Positions 1-10,179 of a DNA stretch of 64,000 nt are shown piece after piece; positions within the stretch are counted from its first letter, which is position 1; every line of letters starts with the position of its first letter. The position numbers were made by a program, and so were the translations under genes. Below the pieces are notes generated by a model. The model worked only from the letters and a program-made list of their open reading frames with translations. It made no database searches and was not told where the DNA came from. The DNA comes from Mucilaginibacter sp. PPCGB 2223 (GTDB lineage Bacteria > Bacteroidota > Bacteroidia > Sphingobacteriales > Sphingobacteriaceae): the NCBI RefSeq assembly GCF_001705515.1, contig NZ_MDJS01000002.1, positions 186,001-250,000 of the forward strand. The letters run 5' to 3'.

Positions 1-304
1 CAATCCCATCCCCCGGCGCAGTTTGGCCCGCTACGGTTATACGCGGTTTAGCGGCAATTTTGCTTTTGATATTGATTACACCTGCCACATCAAAAACCAC
101 TGTGCGCCCGGGTACGCTCACCGCATCGCGGAAAGAACCGGAGCCGGAATCGTCGAGGTTGGTTACATGATAAACCTGCCCGCCGCGGCCACCCGTGGCA
201 AATCTGCCAAAGCCTTCGGCGCCCGGGAAAGCGAGCTGCTGGGCATAGCTAAATAAAGCGAACAAACTAAAAAAAGCGGTAATATGTATTCTACGGTAGA
301 TCAT
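1..304 (-). CDS. Secreted pectate lyase, PL1 type (5' end only)
   Basis: This is the first 101 codons of a gene that continues beyond the left edge of the window. The start is the ATG at 304, followed by a signal peptide ([13 protein letters not shown]). The mature protein opens with AFPGAEGFG, then [22 protein letters not shown] and the strand [11 protein letters not shown]. That order is characteristic of the N-terminus of Bacteroidota PL1-type pectate lyases, which fold as a right-handed beta-helix and cleave polygalacturonate by beta-elimination. It begins 28 bases after the upstream SusD gene on the same strand, so it is probably the next gene of the SusC/SusD operon and its best clue to substrate. 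The catalytic residues lie outside the window, so the subfamily cannot be set. Confidence 0.85.
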   Translation of the reverse strand, partial: MIYRRIHITAFFSLFALFSYAQQLAFPGAEGFGRFATGGRGGQVYHVTNLDDSGSGSFRDAVSVPGRTVVFDVAGVINIKSKIAAKPRITVAGQTAPGDGI

Positions 305-332
305 AAGTGCTTATAACAATGTTTATTAATTA

Positions 333-2078
333 CTATTGCCATTTAAACGGCAGGTACCAGTTTGCCTTATCAGCCAGGCGCGCCCTCACCGCTGCTGCAT
401 CGCTGCTATTTCCGGCCGCGTCGAATTTTGCGCCTATCTTGTTGGCCAGGTAGTTAGGGTCGGTTGTCTGGCGCCTTAAGGCTATGCGCAGCAAATCTGC
501 CCAGCGATAGCCCTCGTAAGCCATTTCAAGCGCATCTTCGTTAACGATCTTATTTTCGGTATCGGTAACCAGGTTAGCAGGGTCAAACGTCACGCTCTGA
601 TCGACCGCCCTGCCTCGGATACCGATATTGCGGTACCAGTTGCCGTTTACCGTTCCCTTCGAAGCATCGAAATTAAACGGATAGGTATCGTTAACGCCAT
701 TGTAAGTAGATATTTTAGTTGGCAGGTCGGTGTACAAGCCCTGGTTAATTAGCGCCCCGGCAAGCTGGTTGCGGCCCTGCAGGTTAGCTGCCTCGGCGTA
801 TCTCAGGTGAAGCGTTGCGGCCCTGTACAATATCCAGATACCGGTTTTTGTAGTAAGCGGTGTTAAGGGGTTATAAGTAGCGGTGTATTTCAAAACTTCA
901 GGCTTACCGTTGTTTATTTTGTACGATGCGTTCGGCCCGCGGCGGTCGCCTATGCTGCCATCGGCGCGTAGCTGGTTGTCCCAGTTTGCAATCGAAAGCG
1001 CCGAAGGTTTTACCAAGTAACCTGCAGATGCCGAGAACAGGTTGATGAATGGATTTGTACCATAATTCTGATCGAGCGGCAATACCCACATCCTTTCAAA
1101 GCTGGTTTCGGACTCACCAATGATGTTGGAAAAGATATTTTGCCATGGGTTTACCGTGCCGGTGGTTAACAAAGTGTTACGGCCGCTATTGTCGTTCCCT
1201 ACCCGGTAGGTATCGTACAGGCTGATGCTGAAATCGGAGGATGACACGTTGGTGCTTGCTGTTTCCATCGCGTCTTTATAGTAAGAAGATGCGATGAGGT
1301 AGTTACCTTTCCATAAATTCAGATCGCCCAGAAAGCTGCGGCGGTGAATAAAGAATTTAGATACACCATCCCTGATCGGGTAAGTGCTGGTTGCCATAAT
1401 CAGGGTTGGGCTGGCTGCGGATGTGTTTTGATCGAGGTATTGTTTTGGGATGGTGTTGGTGAACGCGATCAGCTGATCAAGTAACTGGTCGAAGTTGATA
1501 CGCGGGAACTTCGAAACATCCGCCAGGTCGTTTACGTTGGCAATCGGGTCGGTAACGTAAGGGATATTGCCATAGTGTATACCGAGCTGCAGGTACATCC
1601 AGCTGCGCAGGATGCCGATATCGGCGTATCGCTGATAGTATTCAGGATCGGCGAGCAATTTTTTCTGGTGCATGACGGTAAAGTTGGCCAGCGCATCATT
1701 ACAGTTATTGATCACCTTATAAAATGGCCGCGGGTCGGCATACGGATTATCGGGTGTTACCGTGTGTGTGCTCAACTGCTTCAGGTAGGTATCCGAGTTC
1801 AGGGTAACGTCGAGCAGGTCGCCGCGCAGCTCGTTTAACAATACGTATTTATCGGCAAGGCCAACAAACTGGCCGTAGATACCCAGGATAACGCCATCGG
1901 CATCGTAGATGCTTTGGTACATCTGGCTTTGTTGCAGGGCATCTTCAGGTTGTATATCAAAGGTTTTTTTGCAGGAGAGCATACTGCCCATGCACAGCAC
2001 AAGCACTAAACCCTTTTTTGCAAAACCACTTAAATTTTTATTCATAAACTTCATGTTGCTATTGGTAAAAACTGTCAT
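333..2078 (-). CDS. SusD/RagB-family glycan-binding lipoprotein
   Basis: A surface lipoprotein that captures oligosaccharide and hands it to its partner SusC porin. The N-terminus has a hydrophobic stretch and lipobox (LCMGSMLSC) followed by KKTFDIQPEDAL, the usual start of mature SusD proteins. The C-terminal part has the family block with YRWADLLRIALRR and ends NWYLPFKWQ. At 581 residues the length is typical. The start at 2078 lies four bases past the SusC stop. In-frame ATGs at 2054 and 2045 would give a more normal signal peptide (MKFMNKN or MNKNLSGF), and I think one of these is the real start. It pairs with the SusC gene immediately upstream. Confidence 0.93.
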   Translation of the reverse strand: MTVFTNSNMKFMNKNLSGFAKKGLVLVLCMGSMLSCKKTFDIQPEDALQQSQMYQSIYDADGVILGIYGQFVGLADKYVLLNELRGDLLDVTLNSDTYLKQLSTHTVTPDNPYADPRPFYKVINNCNDALANFTVMHQKKLLADPEYYQRYADIGILRSWMYLQLGIHYGNIPYVTDPIANVNDLADVSKFPRINFDQLLDQLIAFTNTIPKQYLDQNTSAASPTLIMATSTYPIRDGVSKFFIHRRSFLGDLNLWKGNYLIASSYYKDAMETASTNVSSSDFSISLYDTYRVGNDNSGRNTLLTTGTVNPWQNIFSNIIGESETSFERMWVLPLDQNYGTNPFINLFSASAGYLVKPSALSIANWDNQLRADGSIGDRRGPNASYKINNGKPEVLKYTATYNPLTPLTTKTGIWILYRAATLHLRYAEAANLQGRNQLAGALINQGLYTDLPTKISTYNGVNDTYPFNFDASKGTVNGNWYRNIGIRGRAVDQSVTFDPANLVTDTENKIVNEDALEMAYEGYRWADLLRIALRRQTTDPNYLANKIGAKFDAAGNSSDAAAVRARLADKANWYLPFKWQ

Positions 2079-2082
2079 TTAC

Positions 2083-5000
2083 TTACAGGCCTATACGTAC
2101 ACCCAATTGTGCCGACCGGAACTGTGGCTCCAAACCGGTGTCGACACCACGCGCAAAAGGCATACTTGCTGCACTAAACTCCGGATCATAACCTAAATAA
2201 TGAGTGAGCACAAATACATTGGTGCCGGTTGCATATACCGTTGCCGACCGGAGCAGGCTACCCTTTACCGGAATGTTATAACTTAGAGCAACATTTTTAA
2301 GGCGCAGGTACGAGCCATCCTCAATCCAGCGGTCAGAAAAACGCGCGTTACCGGCCGGGTCGCCCCAGGCTGCACGCGGCACATCTGTTGCCTGGCCGTT
2401 GTTGCGCCAGCGGTTAACGGCAATCTGCGTTTGGTTTTGCGCCCCGCTGAATGACTCGAGTGAGGCGCGCGTGCTGTTATAGATCTGGTTGCCGAAACTG
2501 AAAGTGAACATCGTGCTTAGCGTCCACCGCTTATACGTCAGCGTATTGGTATAAGCGCCCAAAAAGTTTGGGTTCGGGTTGCCGATAACCTGCATATCCT
2601 TACTGTCGATAACCTTGTCGTTGTTTACATCGGCAAATTTTACATCGCCGCCTTGTGGAGCTATTGAATTTCCTTTGCCATCCCTGTAGCTCAGGCCCGA
2701 AGCAGCAGCTTCGGCATCCGACCGGAAAATGCCGTTGGTTTTGTAACCGTAAAACAGGTTAGCAGGCAGGCCGGTAGCTGTAAGGATGGTAGCACCGCCA
2801 TAGTTGGTAATAAAGCTGCCCAACGGCAGGCTAAGCACCTTGTTACGATTGGCAGCGATATTGATACCCATATCCCATTTCCAGGCCGTTTTATCGATCA
2901 GCCGGCCGTTAATGCCCAGCTCGATACCATCGTTACGCATACTGCCTCCGTTGCTTACCGTATAGTTGAAACCCGATGCAGTGATGGCCGGTTGCAGGAT
3001 GAGCATGTCGAAAGTTTTATCGCGATAAGCATCGATGCTTACCGTCAGGCGCTCGTTCAGTACCGAGGCATCGATACCTAAATTTAGTTTGGATGTGGTT
3101 TCCCATTTCAAAGCCGGGTCGCCGATGTTGCCGCGCACCAGGCCCTCGCGGTTTACAAAGTTTTGAGAAACATAGTAAGTCTTGGCTGTATAATTGCCTA
3201 TGTCGTCGTTACCCGTAAAGCCATAACTTGCCCGCAGCTTAAGCGATTCGATAAATTGGTAATTGGCCATGAACTTTTCGGAAGAGATAAGCCAGGCAGC
3301 TGATAAAGAAGGCAATGCCGCAAATTTAAGTCCGTTAATAGTAAGCGAGCCCGGTATTGCTGTACCAAACCGCGATGAGCCATCTACCGCCAGGTTAAAT
3401 GACAGGAAGTATTTGTCGAACGCGGAATAGTCAGCATTCAGATAGGTATTCAGCCAGTTCCATTTTCCCAATGAGCCGCTGATGTTGCGGGTTGAGTTAA
3501 CCGTGCCCCCAAGGGTAACAAAGCTATCGCTGGCGGTATTATATCCTATGCCATTGTCCGATTCGCTGCTGTTGCCGGCATACCTGAAACCGAGATTTGC
3601 CGAGAGTTGCTGCGATGGGTTCAGTTTGGTTTTATAAGCCAAACGGGTGTCGTTGTATATCGACTGAAAACGCTGCACGTTGGCCTCTGATTCATCGGCG
3701 GCAATAAAGTTGCTGAAGGCCTGCGGCGCTATGCCGTTTGCCGGGATAAAAATATTCTCGCGTACCTTGTCGAACGTGAGGCCCAGCAAGCTGGATAGGG
3801 TTAGCTTTTTGCTGAGGATATAATCAAACGATGCCGAACCGAAAAACCGGTAGCTGCGGTTAATATCCTGCACTTTGGTGCTTACGGCCGCTAAGGGATT
3901 GCTGATGCCAAATATATCACTGTTAGCAACATTGGGCGAGAAAGCGCCGGTTGAAGAAACTTCGTAAGGCGACAGGAACGGTGCTTTTACCAAGGCAAGG
4001 TATAGAGGGTTGGTGTTGTAGGCCTCGCCCTGGTCGCGAAGGTCCTGCTGGCTACGGGTAAAAGCCACATTGATCTTACCCACCAGTTTTGTAGATAGGT
4101 TAAGATTAGCATTAAAGCGGGTTTCGTAGCGTGTAAGGCCGGTGTTATCAGTTAACCCATTGGTTTTTAAATAGCCCATAGATAAGGCATAAGTGGCAAT
4201 ATTGTCGCCGCCTGATACTTTTAAATAGTAGTTTTGACTGTAACCGCTGTTGGTTACCAGGTTTTGCCAGTTGGTGTTTTGATGATAGGTGTAATAATCC
4301 GGATTAGGGTTATCATTAAAATAGGGCTGCGATTGTATCGTTGCGTCAGTCATTCCCGGGGCTGTTTTCAATAAATCCGCAAGATAAATGCGGTAATCGG
4401 CAGCATTCATCACCGGCAGTTGTTTAATGTTGGAGTTATACCCGCCGTATGCCGAAAAATCCAGGCGGGTGGCAACGTCCTTAGCGCGGCCGGTAGTGAT
4501 CAGTATAACGCCGTTAGCCCCCCGTGTGCCGTACATGGCTGCACCGTCTTTAATCACAGTAACGTTGTCGATATCCTTGATGTCGATATCGGCGAATTTG
4601 TTGCTCACATGTCCTGCAATCATCGAATTACCGTAATTGCCGGTGTCGTATATCATTCCATCAACAATAACCAGCGGCTGGGTAGTGGCAAAGAGAGAGT
4701 TAAACCCACGCAGGTTCAGATCGGCGCCTATGTCCGGAGTGCCTGAGCGCCTTACCGCATCCAGGCCGGCAACGCGGCCCTGCAGATAAGTATCCGGTGT
4801 TTCTGCCGGTCGGTCCCAGCTGCCCTGGGTATTGATCGGGGATACGGCATAGGGCGTGTTGTTTTTGGATTGCAAGCCATAAGGCAGGGTAACCAGGCTA
4901 TAAGCCGAGTTGTATGATTCTTCGAACAGATCAACATTCACGCTGGTATGGCCCATCAGGGCTATCTCTTTACGCTGATAACCTGGCCCTGAAATGATTA

Positions 5001-5274
5001 ACACCGAATTGCTTCGGGGAACATCTATTTTAAACGCGCCCTTATCGTCGGCCAGGGCGGCAGAAAATCCGGCTACAGATATATTGATACCCGGCAGCGG
5101 CTTGCCTGTGGCCGCATCTTTGATAATACCGCCTACCTGTATTTTTTGAACTGCTGCATCCTTTGTACTGGCCCTGGCAGCAGGAGCCGCCTTTTGGGCA
5201 AGTACTGATCCCGCTGCGGCAACCAGAACACTTTGTAAGAGAAGTATTTTTGCCGGTTTTGTAAAAAATTGCAT
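2083..5274 (-). CDS. SusC/RagA-family TonB-linked outer-membrane transporter
   Basis: An outer-membrane importer for oligosaccharides, energised through TonB. The order is a signal peptide ending VLAQK, a carboxypeptidase-regulatory-like domain at about residues 45-115 (VGGIIKDAATGKPLPGINI), a plug with the SusC signature GFNSLFATTQPLVIVDG and DIDNVTVIKDGAAMYGTRGANGVILI, and a long beta-barrel that ends QLGVRIGL. The 1063-residue length is normal. It is followed after four bases by its SusD partner and preceded after 24 bases by a FAS1 lipoprotein. It is the second of two SusC genes in the same transcription unit and is clearly different in sequence from the first, so the two pairs probably take up different products. 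Confidence 0.95.
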   Translation of the reverse strand: MQFFTKPAKILLLQSVLVAAAGSVLAQKAAPAARASTKDAAVQKIQVGGIIKDAATGKPLPGINISVAGFSAALADDKGAFKIDVPRSNSVLIISGPGYQRKEIALMGHTSVNVDLFEESYNSAYSLVTLPYGLQSKNNTPYAVSPINTQGSWDRPAETPDTYLQGRVAGLDAVRRSGTPDIGADLNLRGFNSLFATTQPLVIVDGMIYDTGNYGNSMIAGHVSNKFADIDIKDIDNVTVIKDGAAMYGTRGANGVILITTGRAKDVATRLDFSAYGGYNSNIKQLPVMNAADYRIYLADLLKTAPGMTDATIQSQPYFNDNPNPDYYTYHQNTNWQNLVTNSGYSQNYYLKVSGGDNIATYALSMGYLKTNGLTDNTGLTRYETRFNANLNLSTKLVGKINVAFTRSQQDLRDQGEAYNTNPLYLALVKAPFLSPYEVSSTGAFSPNVANSDIFGISNPLAAVSTKVQDINRSYRFFGSASFDYILSKKLTLSSLLGLTFDKVRENIFIPANGIAPQAFSNFIAADESEANVQRFQSIYNDTRLAYKTKLNPSQQLSANLGFRYAGNSSESDNGIGYNTASDSFVTLGGTVNSTRNISGSLGKWNWLNTYLNADYSAFDKYFLSFNLAVDGSSRFGTAIPGSLTINGLKFAALPSLSAAWLISSEKFMANYQFIESLKLRASYGFTGNDDIGNYTAKTYYVSQNFVNREGLVRGNIGDPALKWETTSKLNLGIDASVLNERLTVSIDAYRDKTFDMLILQPAITASGFNYTVSNGGSMRNDGIELGINGRLIDKTAWKWDMGINIAANRNKVLSLPLGSFITNYGGATILTATGLPANLFYGYKTNGIFRSDAEAAASGLSYRDGKGNSIAPQGGDVKFADVNNDKVIDSKDMQVIGNPNPNFLGAYTNTLTYKRWTLSTMFTFSFGNQIYNSTRASLESFSGAQNQTQIAVNRWRNNGQATDVPRAAWGDPAGNARFSDRWIEDGSYLRLKNVALSYNIPVKGSLLRSATVYATGTNVFVLTHYLGYDPEFSAASMPFARGVDTGLEPQFRSAQLGVRIGL

Positions 5275-5298
5275 AAACTTTTATGTATAAATAAAACG

Positions 5299-6771
5299 TT
5301 AATTAACTGGGACCAATTTGATATAATCGAGCGACAGCGCCGCCGGGGCAGTACTGGTTACACCCGTAGCCGATACCAGGAAGGTATACAGCGAACCATA
5401 ATTGGCCGACGTATAGGTGCCCAGGTAAACTTCGTTGTAATTCAATACGCCCGATGAGTTATAGCCTACGGTGGCCAGCTGAGTTTCTGCCGCTTTAGGG
5501 TAATGAGATGTTAAGCTGAAATCCACCTTCATGTTAAAAGGCGCGGTAAGAATATCGTTTACTGCACGCCAGTAAACCTGGTATTTTACCGAGTTAACCA
5601 CCGGCTTATACCTGTAGTAGTAAAGCGGATCGGGGCTTGAGGTTATGCTGGCGCTCTGTATGTCGGTATACTTTACTCCTGCGGGTGTCTTCTTGGTTTT
5701 AATCGAAACTGCCGAGGGCACACGCAATGAGTCGGGCGCTTCTCCCTGTATGATAATGTTAGGTATCTTGTTTTGGAACAAGGTATAGCTGATACTGTTT
5801 ACCACATAAGCCACGCCGTTGCTTAATTGCTGGGTGGAAACAATAGCGCTTTTATCCAGGTGTATTTTTACGCCGCCGACAGAAAGCATCGAGTCGGGCA
5901 GACTATTAATATCGTACACGTGATTGATCACCAGATCTTTAACCACAGCAAACTGTGTAGCTGTATCTGTTGACGCAGCTGATGAGGTTACGGTATAATA
6001 TTTCCCCATCTTGGCCCTCTCCGCATCATAAGCTTGGTCGTTTAAGATGATGTAAGTAACCAGGCTGTCTTCGCTGCTGATATCAGAAACTCTTTGAAAA
6101 TAGGTGTTTTTAGTTACCGGGAAGGTAGTTCCGGGCTGGAACACTGTTTTTTTAGTTGCCGGGTCGGTATAAAGCTTCACACCTTTGGAGGTATCCGTTT
6201 CGGTATGGAACAGGCCCTGGATAAAAGCTTTCTGCTTACTGCCAACCGAGCTTAACAGATACTCGTAAGCATTTGGCTTGGGAGCCGATGCAGCATCGAT
6301 GGTGTGCAGTACGCCGTTGTTTACATACACATCGGCTTTAACGATGTTGGCATCGTCGAAAGCAGTTGCCGTAAATGTGATATTTTTGCCGCTGAGTGTC
6401 CTGATCTTTAACGATGGCTGCGGCATCCGCACAAAATAGGCCTGGTGCGAGATGTGGTTCTGAACGAATTTTTTGAGTTTGGCTGTGTCTGTGAGGATCG
6501 ATGGATCGATATTTTTCATGGCATTATCGGTTGGCGCCCATACGGTAAACGAGTTTGATGAGGCCAGCACTTTATCGTATCCTGTTTTTACCAGGCAGTT
6601 GTTGAACTGGCTCAGATCGCCGGTTTCACTGATCTGCCGGGCCAGGGTTTTGTCGAGTGCAGGGTCGGTTACGGAGTCGCGGTTATCCCAGCTTTTTTTA
6701 CAGGCCGAGAATAAAACAACCGCCAGTAATACTATCGCGCCTATGGTATATGTTATTTTATGTCTGATCAT
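5299..6771 (-). CDS. FAS1 (fasciclin) domain lipoprotein, 490 residues
   Basis: A predicted surface lipoprotein (lipobox VLFSACKK). Two fasciclin-like modules follow. The first, at about residues 35-170, has the FAS1 hallmarks FTVWAPTDNAM and a late VYVNNGVLHTIDA. The second spans about 180-320 and ends near GVAYVVNSI. The last 150 residues are a different beta-rich module ending LDYIKLVPVN, a closing strand resembling those of carbohydrate-binding beta-sandwich domains. FAS1 domains mediate adhesion. Within a SusC/SusD operon such a protein may do the job of SusE/SusF-type surface glycan binders, but that role is inferred. It starts 42 bases after the next FAS1 gene upstream and ends 24 bases before susC. 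Confidence 0.85.
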   Translation of the reverse strand: MIRHKITYTIGAIVLLAVVLFSACKKSWDNRDSVTDPALDKTLARQISETGDLSQFNNCLVKTGYDKVLASSNSFTVWAPTDNAMKNIDPSILTDTAKLKKFVQNHISHQAYFVRMPQPSLKIRTLSGKNITFTATAFDDANIVKADVYVNNGVLHTIDAASAPKPNAYEYLLSSVGSKQKAFIQGLFHTETDTSKGVKLYTDPATKKTVFQPGTTFPVTKNTYFQRVSDISSEDSLVTYIILNDQAYDAERAKMGKYYTVTSSAASTDTATQFAVVKDLVINHVYDINSLPDSMLSVGGVKIHLDKSAIVSTQQLSNGVAYVVNSISYTLFQNKIPNIIIQGEAPDSLRVPSAVSIKTKKTPAGVKYTDIQSASITSSPDPLYYYRYKPVVNSVKYQVYWRAVNDILTAPFNMKVDFSLTSHYPKAAETQLATVGYNSSGVLNYNEVYLGTYTSANYGSLYTFLVSATGVTSTAPAALSLDYIKLVPVN

Positions 6772-6813
6772 TTTTTTGATAATTCGTATCGGTATTACTA
6801 ATTCATTGAATCG

Positions 6814-8580
6814 TTATGGGATTATTGATCCATCCGGGTTAAACTTAGGGATCTGCTGATTGGCGTTAGCAGGGATAAACTGGATCATATCGATGTTATT
6901 GGTGGTCTGCGATCCGTTTACCCCGGTCAGCCTGAACCAGTATCTGCCGGTGGTGGTGACATTAACCACTCCCATCAGCCTGGCAACCTGCGAACCCGCG
7001 GTATTAGCCATATAGATCTTAAAACCGATAGCTTCTTCGGCATCCACATCGGTAACAGATACGCCGTTAACCGTTTTAGTTAAACCCGGGCGTTTGGTGA
7101 TAAAGTTTAGCGTGCGCGCGTTCAGCAGCGGATCGCGGGTCGTGGTACCGTCGAGCCCCATCGAAGCGGAAACCTCGCACTGCGTACCACCGTTGCTGGT
7201 CGATTGCTGTTGCTGGTAATAGCCTACCCAAACTTTATATTGCCCGCGTACCAACAGCGGTGTCCTGAACTCAACCCAGTTTGGATAGCTGCCGCCCGGT
7301 GCACTGAGCGGGCATTTGAAAATATCCACGTTGTAGGATGTTTTACTTGTGCCCTGGCCGGTGCCGTATACATATTGCGGAGTATTGGCTGTGTTGGAGC
7401 TGATCGGCCCCGAAAATTTGATATCGGCTACAGTCTGCATATCGGCATCGGTGGTATAGATATAGGTAGCCTTTTTGTAAACGGCAGTATTTTTCATGAT
7501 ATCCGGAATGGCGCACACATCAAAAAATACGGCATACGGATAGCGCACTTTAATTACAAAGTTTTTGGATGCGTCGTGTAAAACGCCGTTGCTGGCCGAC
7601 ACATCGCTGTACGGGCGGTTCAGGATAAAACCGGGTTCATAAATGCCGTTAAAAGTATCGTCGTTAATCAATACGGTCTGGCCTGAAAGTTTGGTTGTTA
7701 ATACCTGCGACGGGGCAAGCGTGCGCTGTGCGGCATCCAGGATAATGTCTGCAAGGTATTTAGCGCCATAGATAATATGATTGTCCATATACAGGTGCAA
7801 GCTATCGGTCGGCAGCTTCGGATTGCCCGTATTCGAGTATTTTGCCAATACCGATGCATAGTTGCTGAAGCCTGCTGCATTATACACCGAATCGGTCTGG
7901 GCAATTACCGTTAGCCAGCGTTTGGTACTATCGGGGTTATTGGCTGGTACCACGTTCAATGTATCATACAAGGTTGTGGCCTTTAATATCTGCGTAAAAA
8001 TGCTGTATTTGGGGTTTGCCTCAATGGTTTGAGCCAGTGTTAAACGGGCTGGTATCAGTACGTGGTCTATCGTGTGGATAAGGCCGTTGCCTACCACAAT
8101 ATTAGGCGTAATAATGTATGCCTGCCTGTTTACCCATGTTTTTGTCACCCCGGCAATATTAACCGATTGGGTGATCAGGTACTGGCCGTACATCGTCAGG
8201 TTCGGCAGCTTCCCATCGGTAAAGCGTGAGGTTGGGATCGAATCCTGTAATAAGTGGAATCTTACAAAATCTTTCCAGTCGCTTGCGCTGATATCATCAA
8301 CACTGCTTTTACCCAGGTCTTTCAGATACTGCCTGATGGCCGCGTTTGTAGGTGCAAAAAAGGTATACGAGCCGTAGGCTTTTAAATAGGATGCAGTTCC
8401 GGCCTTATCGAGTATTTTGCTCAACTCGGAGAAGTCTGCGTTGTTTTGAAAATACTGGGTAATGTTTACCGTATCAGAGGTGGTGTGTTTGATGGTTTCT
8501 TTCACGCAACCCCACATGCAGATCAATAATACGCCTGCGAACAGGGCGTATGCGATTGGTTTTTTAAAGTTTCTTTCCAT
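6814..8580 (-). CDS. FAS1 (fasciclin) domain lipoprotein, 588 residues
   Basis: A predicted surface lipoprotein (lipobox LLICMWGC). The first FAS1 module, about residues 40-175, contains YTFFAPTNAAI and GNGLIHTIDHVL. A second, more diverged one at about 180-345 ends at NGVLHDASKNFVIK. The C-terminal 240 residues form a beta-rich module with WVEFRTPLLVRGQYKVWVGYY and the closing strand IDMIQFIPAN, comparable to the end of the neighbouring 490-residue protein, so the two are probably paralogues with a shared layout of two FAS1 modules plus a binding module. It begins 11 bases after the upstream susD. Function is inferred from operon context as surface glycan binding or adhesion. Confidence 0.84.
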   Translation of the reverse strand: MERNFKKPIAYALFAGVLLICMWGCVKETIKHTTSDTVNITQYFQNNADFSELSKILDKAGTASYLKAYGSYTFFAPTNAAIRQYLKDLGKSSVDDISASDWKDFVRFHLLQDSIPTSRFTDGKLPNLTMYGQYLITQSVNIAGVTKTWVNRQAYIITPNIVVGNGLIHTIDHVLIPARLTLAQTIEANPKYSIFTQILKATTLYDTLNVVPANNPDSTKRWLTVIAQTDSVYNAAGFSNYASVLAKYSNTGNPKLPTDSLHLYMDNHIIYGAKYLADIILDAAQRTLAPSQVLTTKLSGQTVLINDDTFNGIYEPGFILNRPYSDVSASNGVLHDASKNFVIKVRYPYAVFFDVCAIPDIMKNTAVYKKATYIYTTDADMQTVADIKFSGPISSNTANTPQYVYGTGQGTSKTSYNVDIFKCPLSAPGGSYPNWVEFRTPLLVRGQYKVWVGYYQQQQSTSNGGTQCEVSASMGLDGTTTRDPLLNARTLNFITKRPGLTKTVNGVSVTDVDAEEAIGFKIYMANTAGSQVARLMGVVNVTTTGRYWFRLTGVNGSQTTNNIDMIQFIPANANQQIPKFNPDGSIIP

Positions 8581-8591
8581 GATCTTGGTTT

Positions 8592-10160
8592 TTATTGGTA
8601 AAATGGATTTTGAACCAGCAATCGGTTTGTTTGCAATTCGGTTGAGAAAATTGGCATATAATGGCTGCGGTGATCGCGGAATTTATTGATCACCGTTTGT
8701 TGTTTTGCGGGCAGTGCGCTTGAAGCTACGATATCCAGCAATATGTTTTCGTTAGCGTAATTGTTGCGTTTGGCATTGCGTAGTATATCGTACCATCTTT
8801 TACCCTCGAAGGCGAATTCGCGGGCACGCTCGTTAAACACGTAGGTCGAAACCGCCAGCGCCGATGTTGGATCGGGATCGGAAACGGCGGCACTGTTTAT
8901 AGAGCTAAGCGCATGGCGGCTGTTGCGTACCTGGTGAACCAGGGTGATTGCCTGTGTGCCGTTAGTAACGTCGCCGGGTTTAACCCAGGCAAGCGCCTCG
9001 GCTTTCATCAGCAATACATCCGGGTAGCGGTAAACAAACCAGTGCGTGTAAGATGTAGTGGTGGTTTTATTGCTTGTATACTTGATGATGGAGCCATTCG
9101 ACTCGAGATAGGAAGTGCCGCTGCCCCTGATATCTTTATCTGTTGCGTCGTTGGGGTCTATACCATAAAGATTGCCGGATACGATCCAGTCGGCGGCCAT
9201 GAAATCGTGCGATGTATTGGCGAACATATCGTAAAAAGGATTGAGCGCCTGCAGGTTGTACTGAAACTCAAATATGCCTTCAACCGAGTTGCCGTTGGTA
9301 TAAACATTATTCAGAAAATCATTCGGCTGGATACCCGCAGGTAATAACTGGTACATATTCGACTGGATAACCATATCGCAGGCATTGATGCATTTTTGGT
9401 AATCTTCCATCCACAGATAGGCGTCGGCCAGGATGGTGGCAGCGGTATACTTGGTGATACGGCCCTTATCATCTGCTATATTGCCATAAGACTGTACGCC
9501 GTTTTGTACCCCAAATTGCAAATCGCTGATAATCTGATTGTATACATCCTGCTGGCTGCTTTTAGCTATCGGTTTAATGTCGGTATCGGTTACCGTAGGG
9601 TCGAGCTTTAAGGGTACTTCGCCGAATGTGCGCAGCAGGTAGAAATACATCAGCGCCCGAAGTGTACGGGCTTCAGCCAGATAGGAATTTAATGCGGTTT
9701 GAGTTAAGGTGTTATCATTATTAATAACAGTAGGCCCGTACTTGATTACATTATTGCAGTAATTAATAGTGCGGTAAATAGCTTCCCAATTCGACAGGCT
9801 GTTTGTTGATACCAGGTCGTCGTGCATCATATCCAACTCATCGCGCTGAAGCGTGCTTAAGCCCGATGTTGACAAGCCCGAAGCAGCCGGATCGTTCGTG
9901 CTTTGTACCATATCGGCACGCAGCTCTCCCCAAATGAACAGGTACTTGGCCAAGGGGATTGTTTTGGTAGTAGTAGGAACGATGAGCGACACGTAACATC
10001 CTGCAACAGCGGCACCTAATTGCTCTTTTGTCTTCCAGTAATCTTGCTGCACCAAACCGTCCTGCGGTTTGGTGTCCAGGTATTTATTGCACGAAGACGA
10101 TATACCGGTGGTGAATATTACTACCAGTAACAGAAACTTATATTTAATTTTTTTGATCAT
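8592..10160 (-). CDS. SusD/RagB-family glycan-binding lipoprotein
   Basis: Partner lipoprotein of the SusC at 10180-13449. The lipobox is GISSSC, followed by NKYLDTKPQDGLVQQDYWKT, a textbook mature SusD start. The body has the helical-repeat pattern including ARTLRALMYFYLLRTFGEVPL, and the C-terminal SusD signature FNERAREFAFEGKRWYDILR. The protein ends LLVQNPFYQ. At 522 residues it is of normal length. The gene lies 19 bases after susC and 11 bases before a FAS1 gene, which supports one transcript. Confidence 0.95.
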   Translation of the reverse strand: MIKKIKYKFLLLVVIFTTGISSSCNKYLDTKPQDGLVQQDYWKTKEQLGAAVAGCYVSLIVPTTTKTIPLAKYLFIWGELRADMVQSTNDPAASGLSTSGLSTLQRDELDMMHDDLVSTNSLSNWEAIYRTINYCNNVIKYGPTVINNDNTLTQTALNSYLAEARTLRALMYFYLLRTFGEVPLKLDPTVTDTDIKPIAKSSQQDVYNQIISDLQFGVQNGVQSYGNIADDKGRITKYTAATILADAYLWMEDYQKCINACDMVIQSNMYQLLPAGIQPNDFLNNVYTNGNSVEGIFEFQYNLQALNPFYDMFANTSHDFMAADWIVSGNLYGIDPNDATDKDIRGSGTSYLESNGSIIKYTSNKTTTTSYTHWFVYRYPDVLLMKAEALAWVKPGDVTNGTQAITLVHQVRNSRHALSSINSAAVSDPDPTSALAVSTYVFNERAREFAFEGKRWYDILRNAKRNNYANENILLDIVASSALPAKQQTVINKFRDHRSHYMPIFSTELQTNRLLVQNPFYQ

Positions 10161-10179
10161 TTTGCTCTTGTGCTAATAG

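Noticed and set aside
23..256. 77-codon plus-strand frame at the left edge
   Set aside because: The minus strand here encodes a clear pectate-lyase N-terminus with signal peptide; the plus frame is its shadow.
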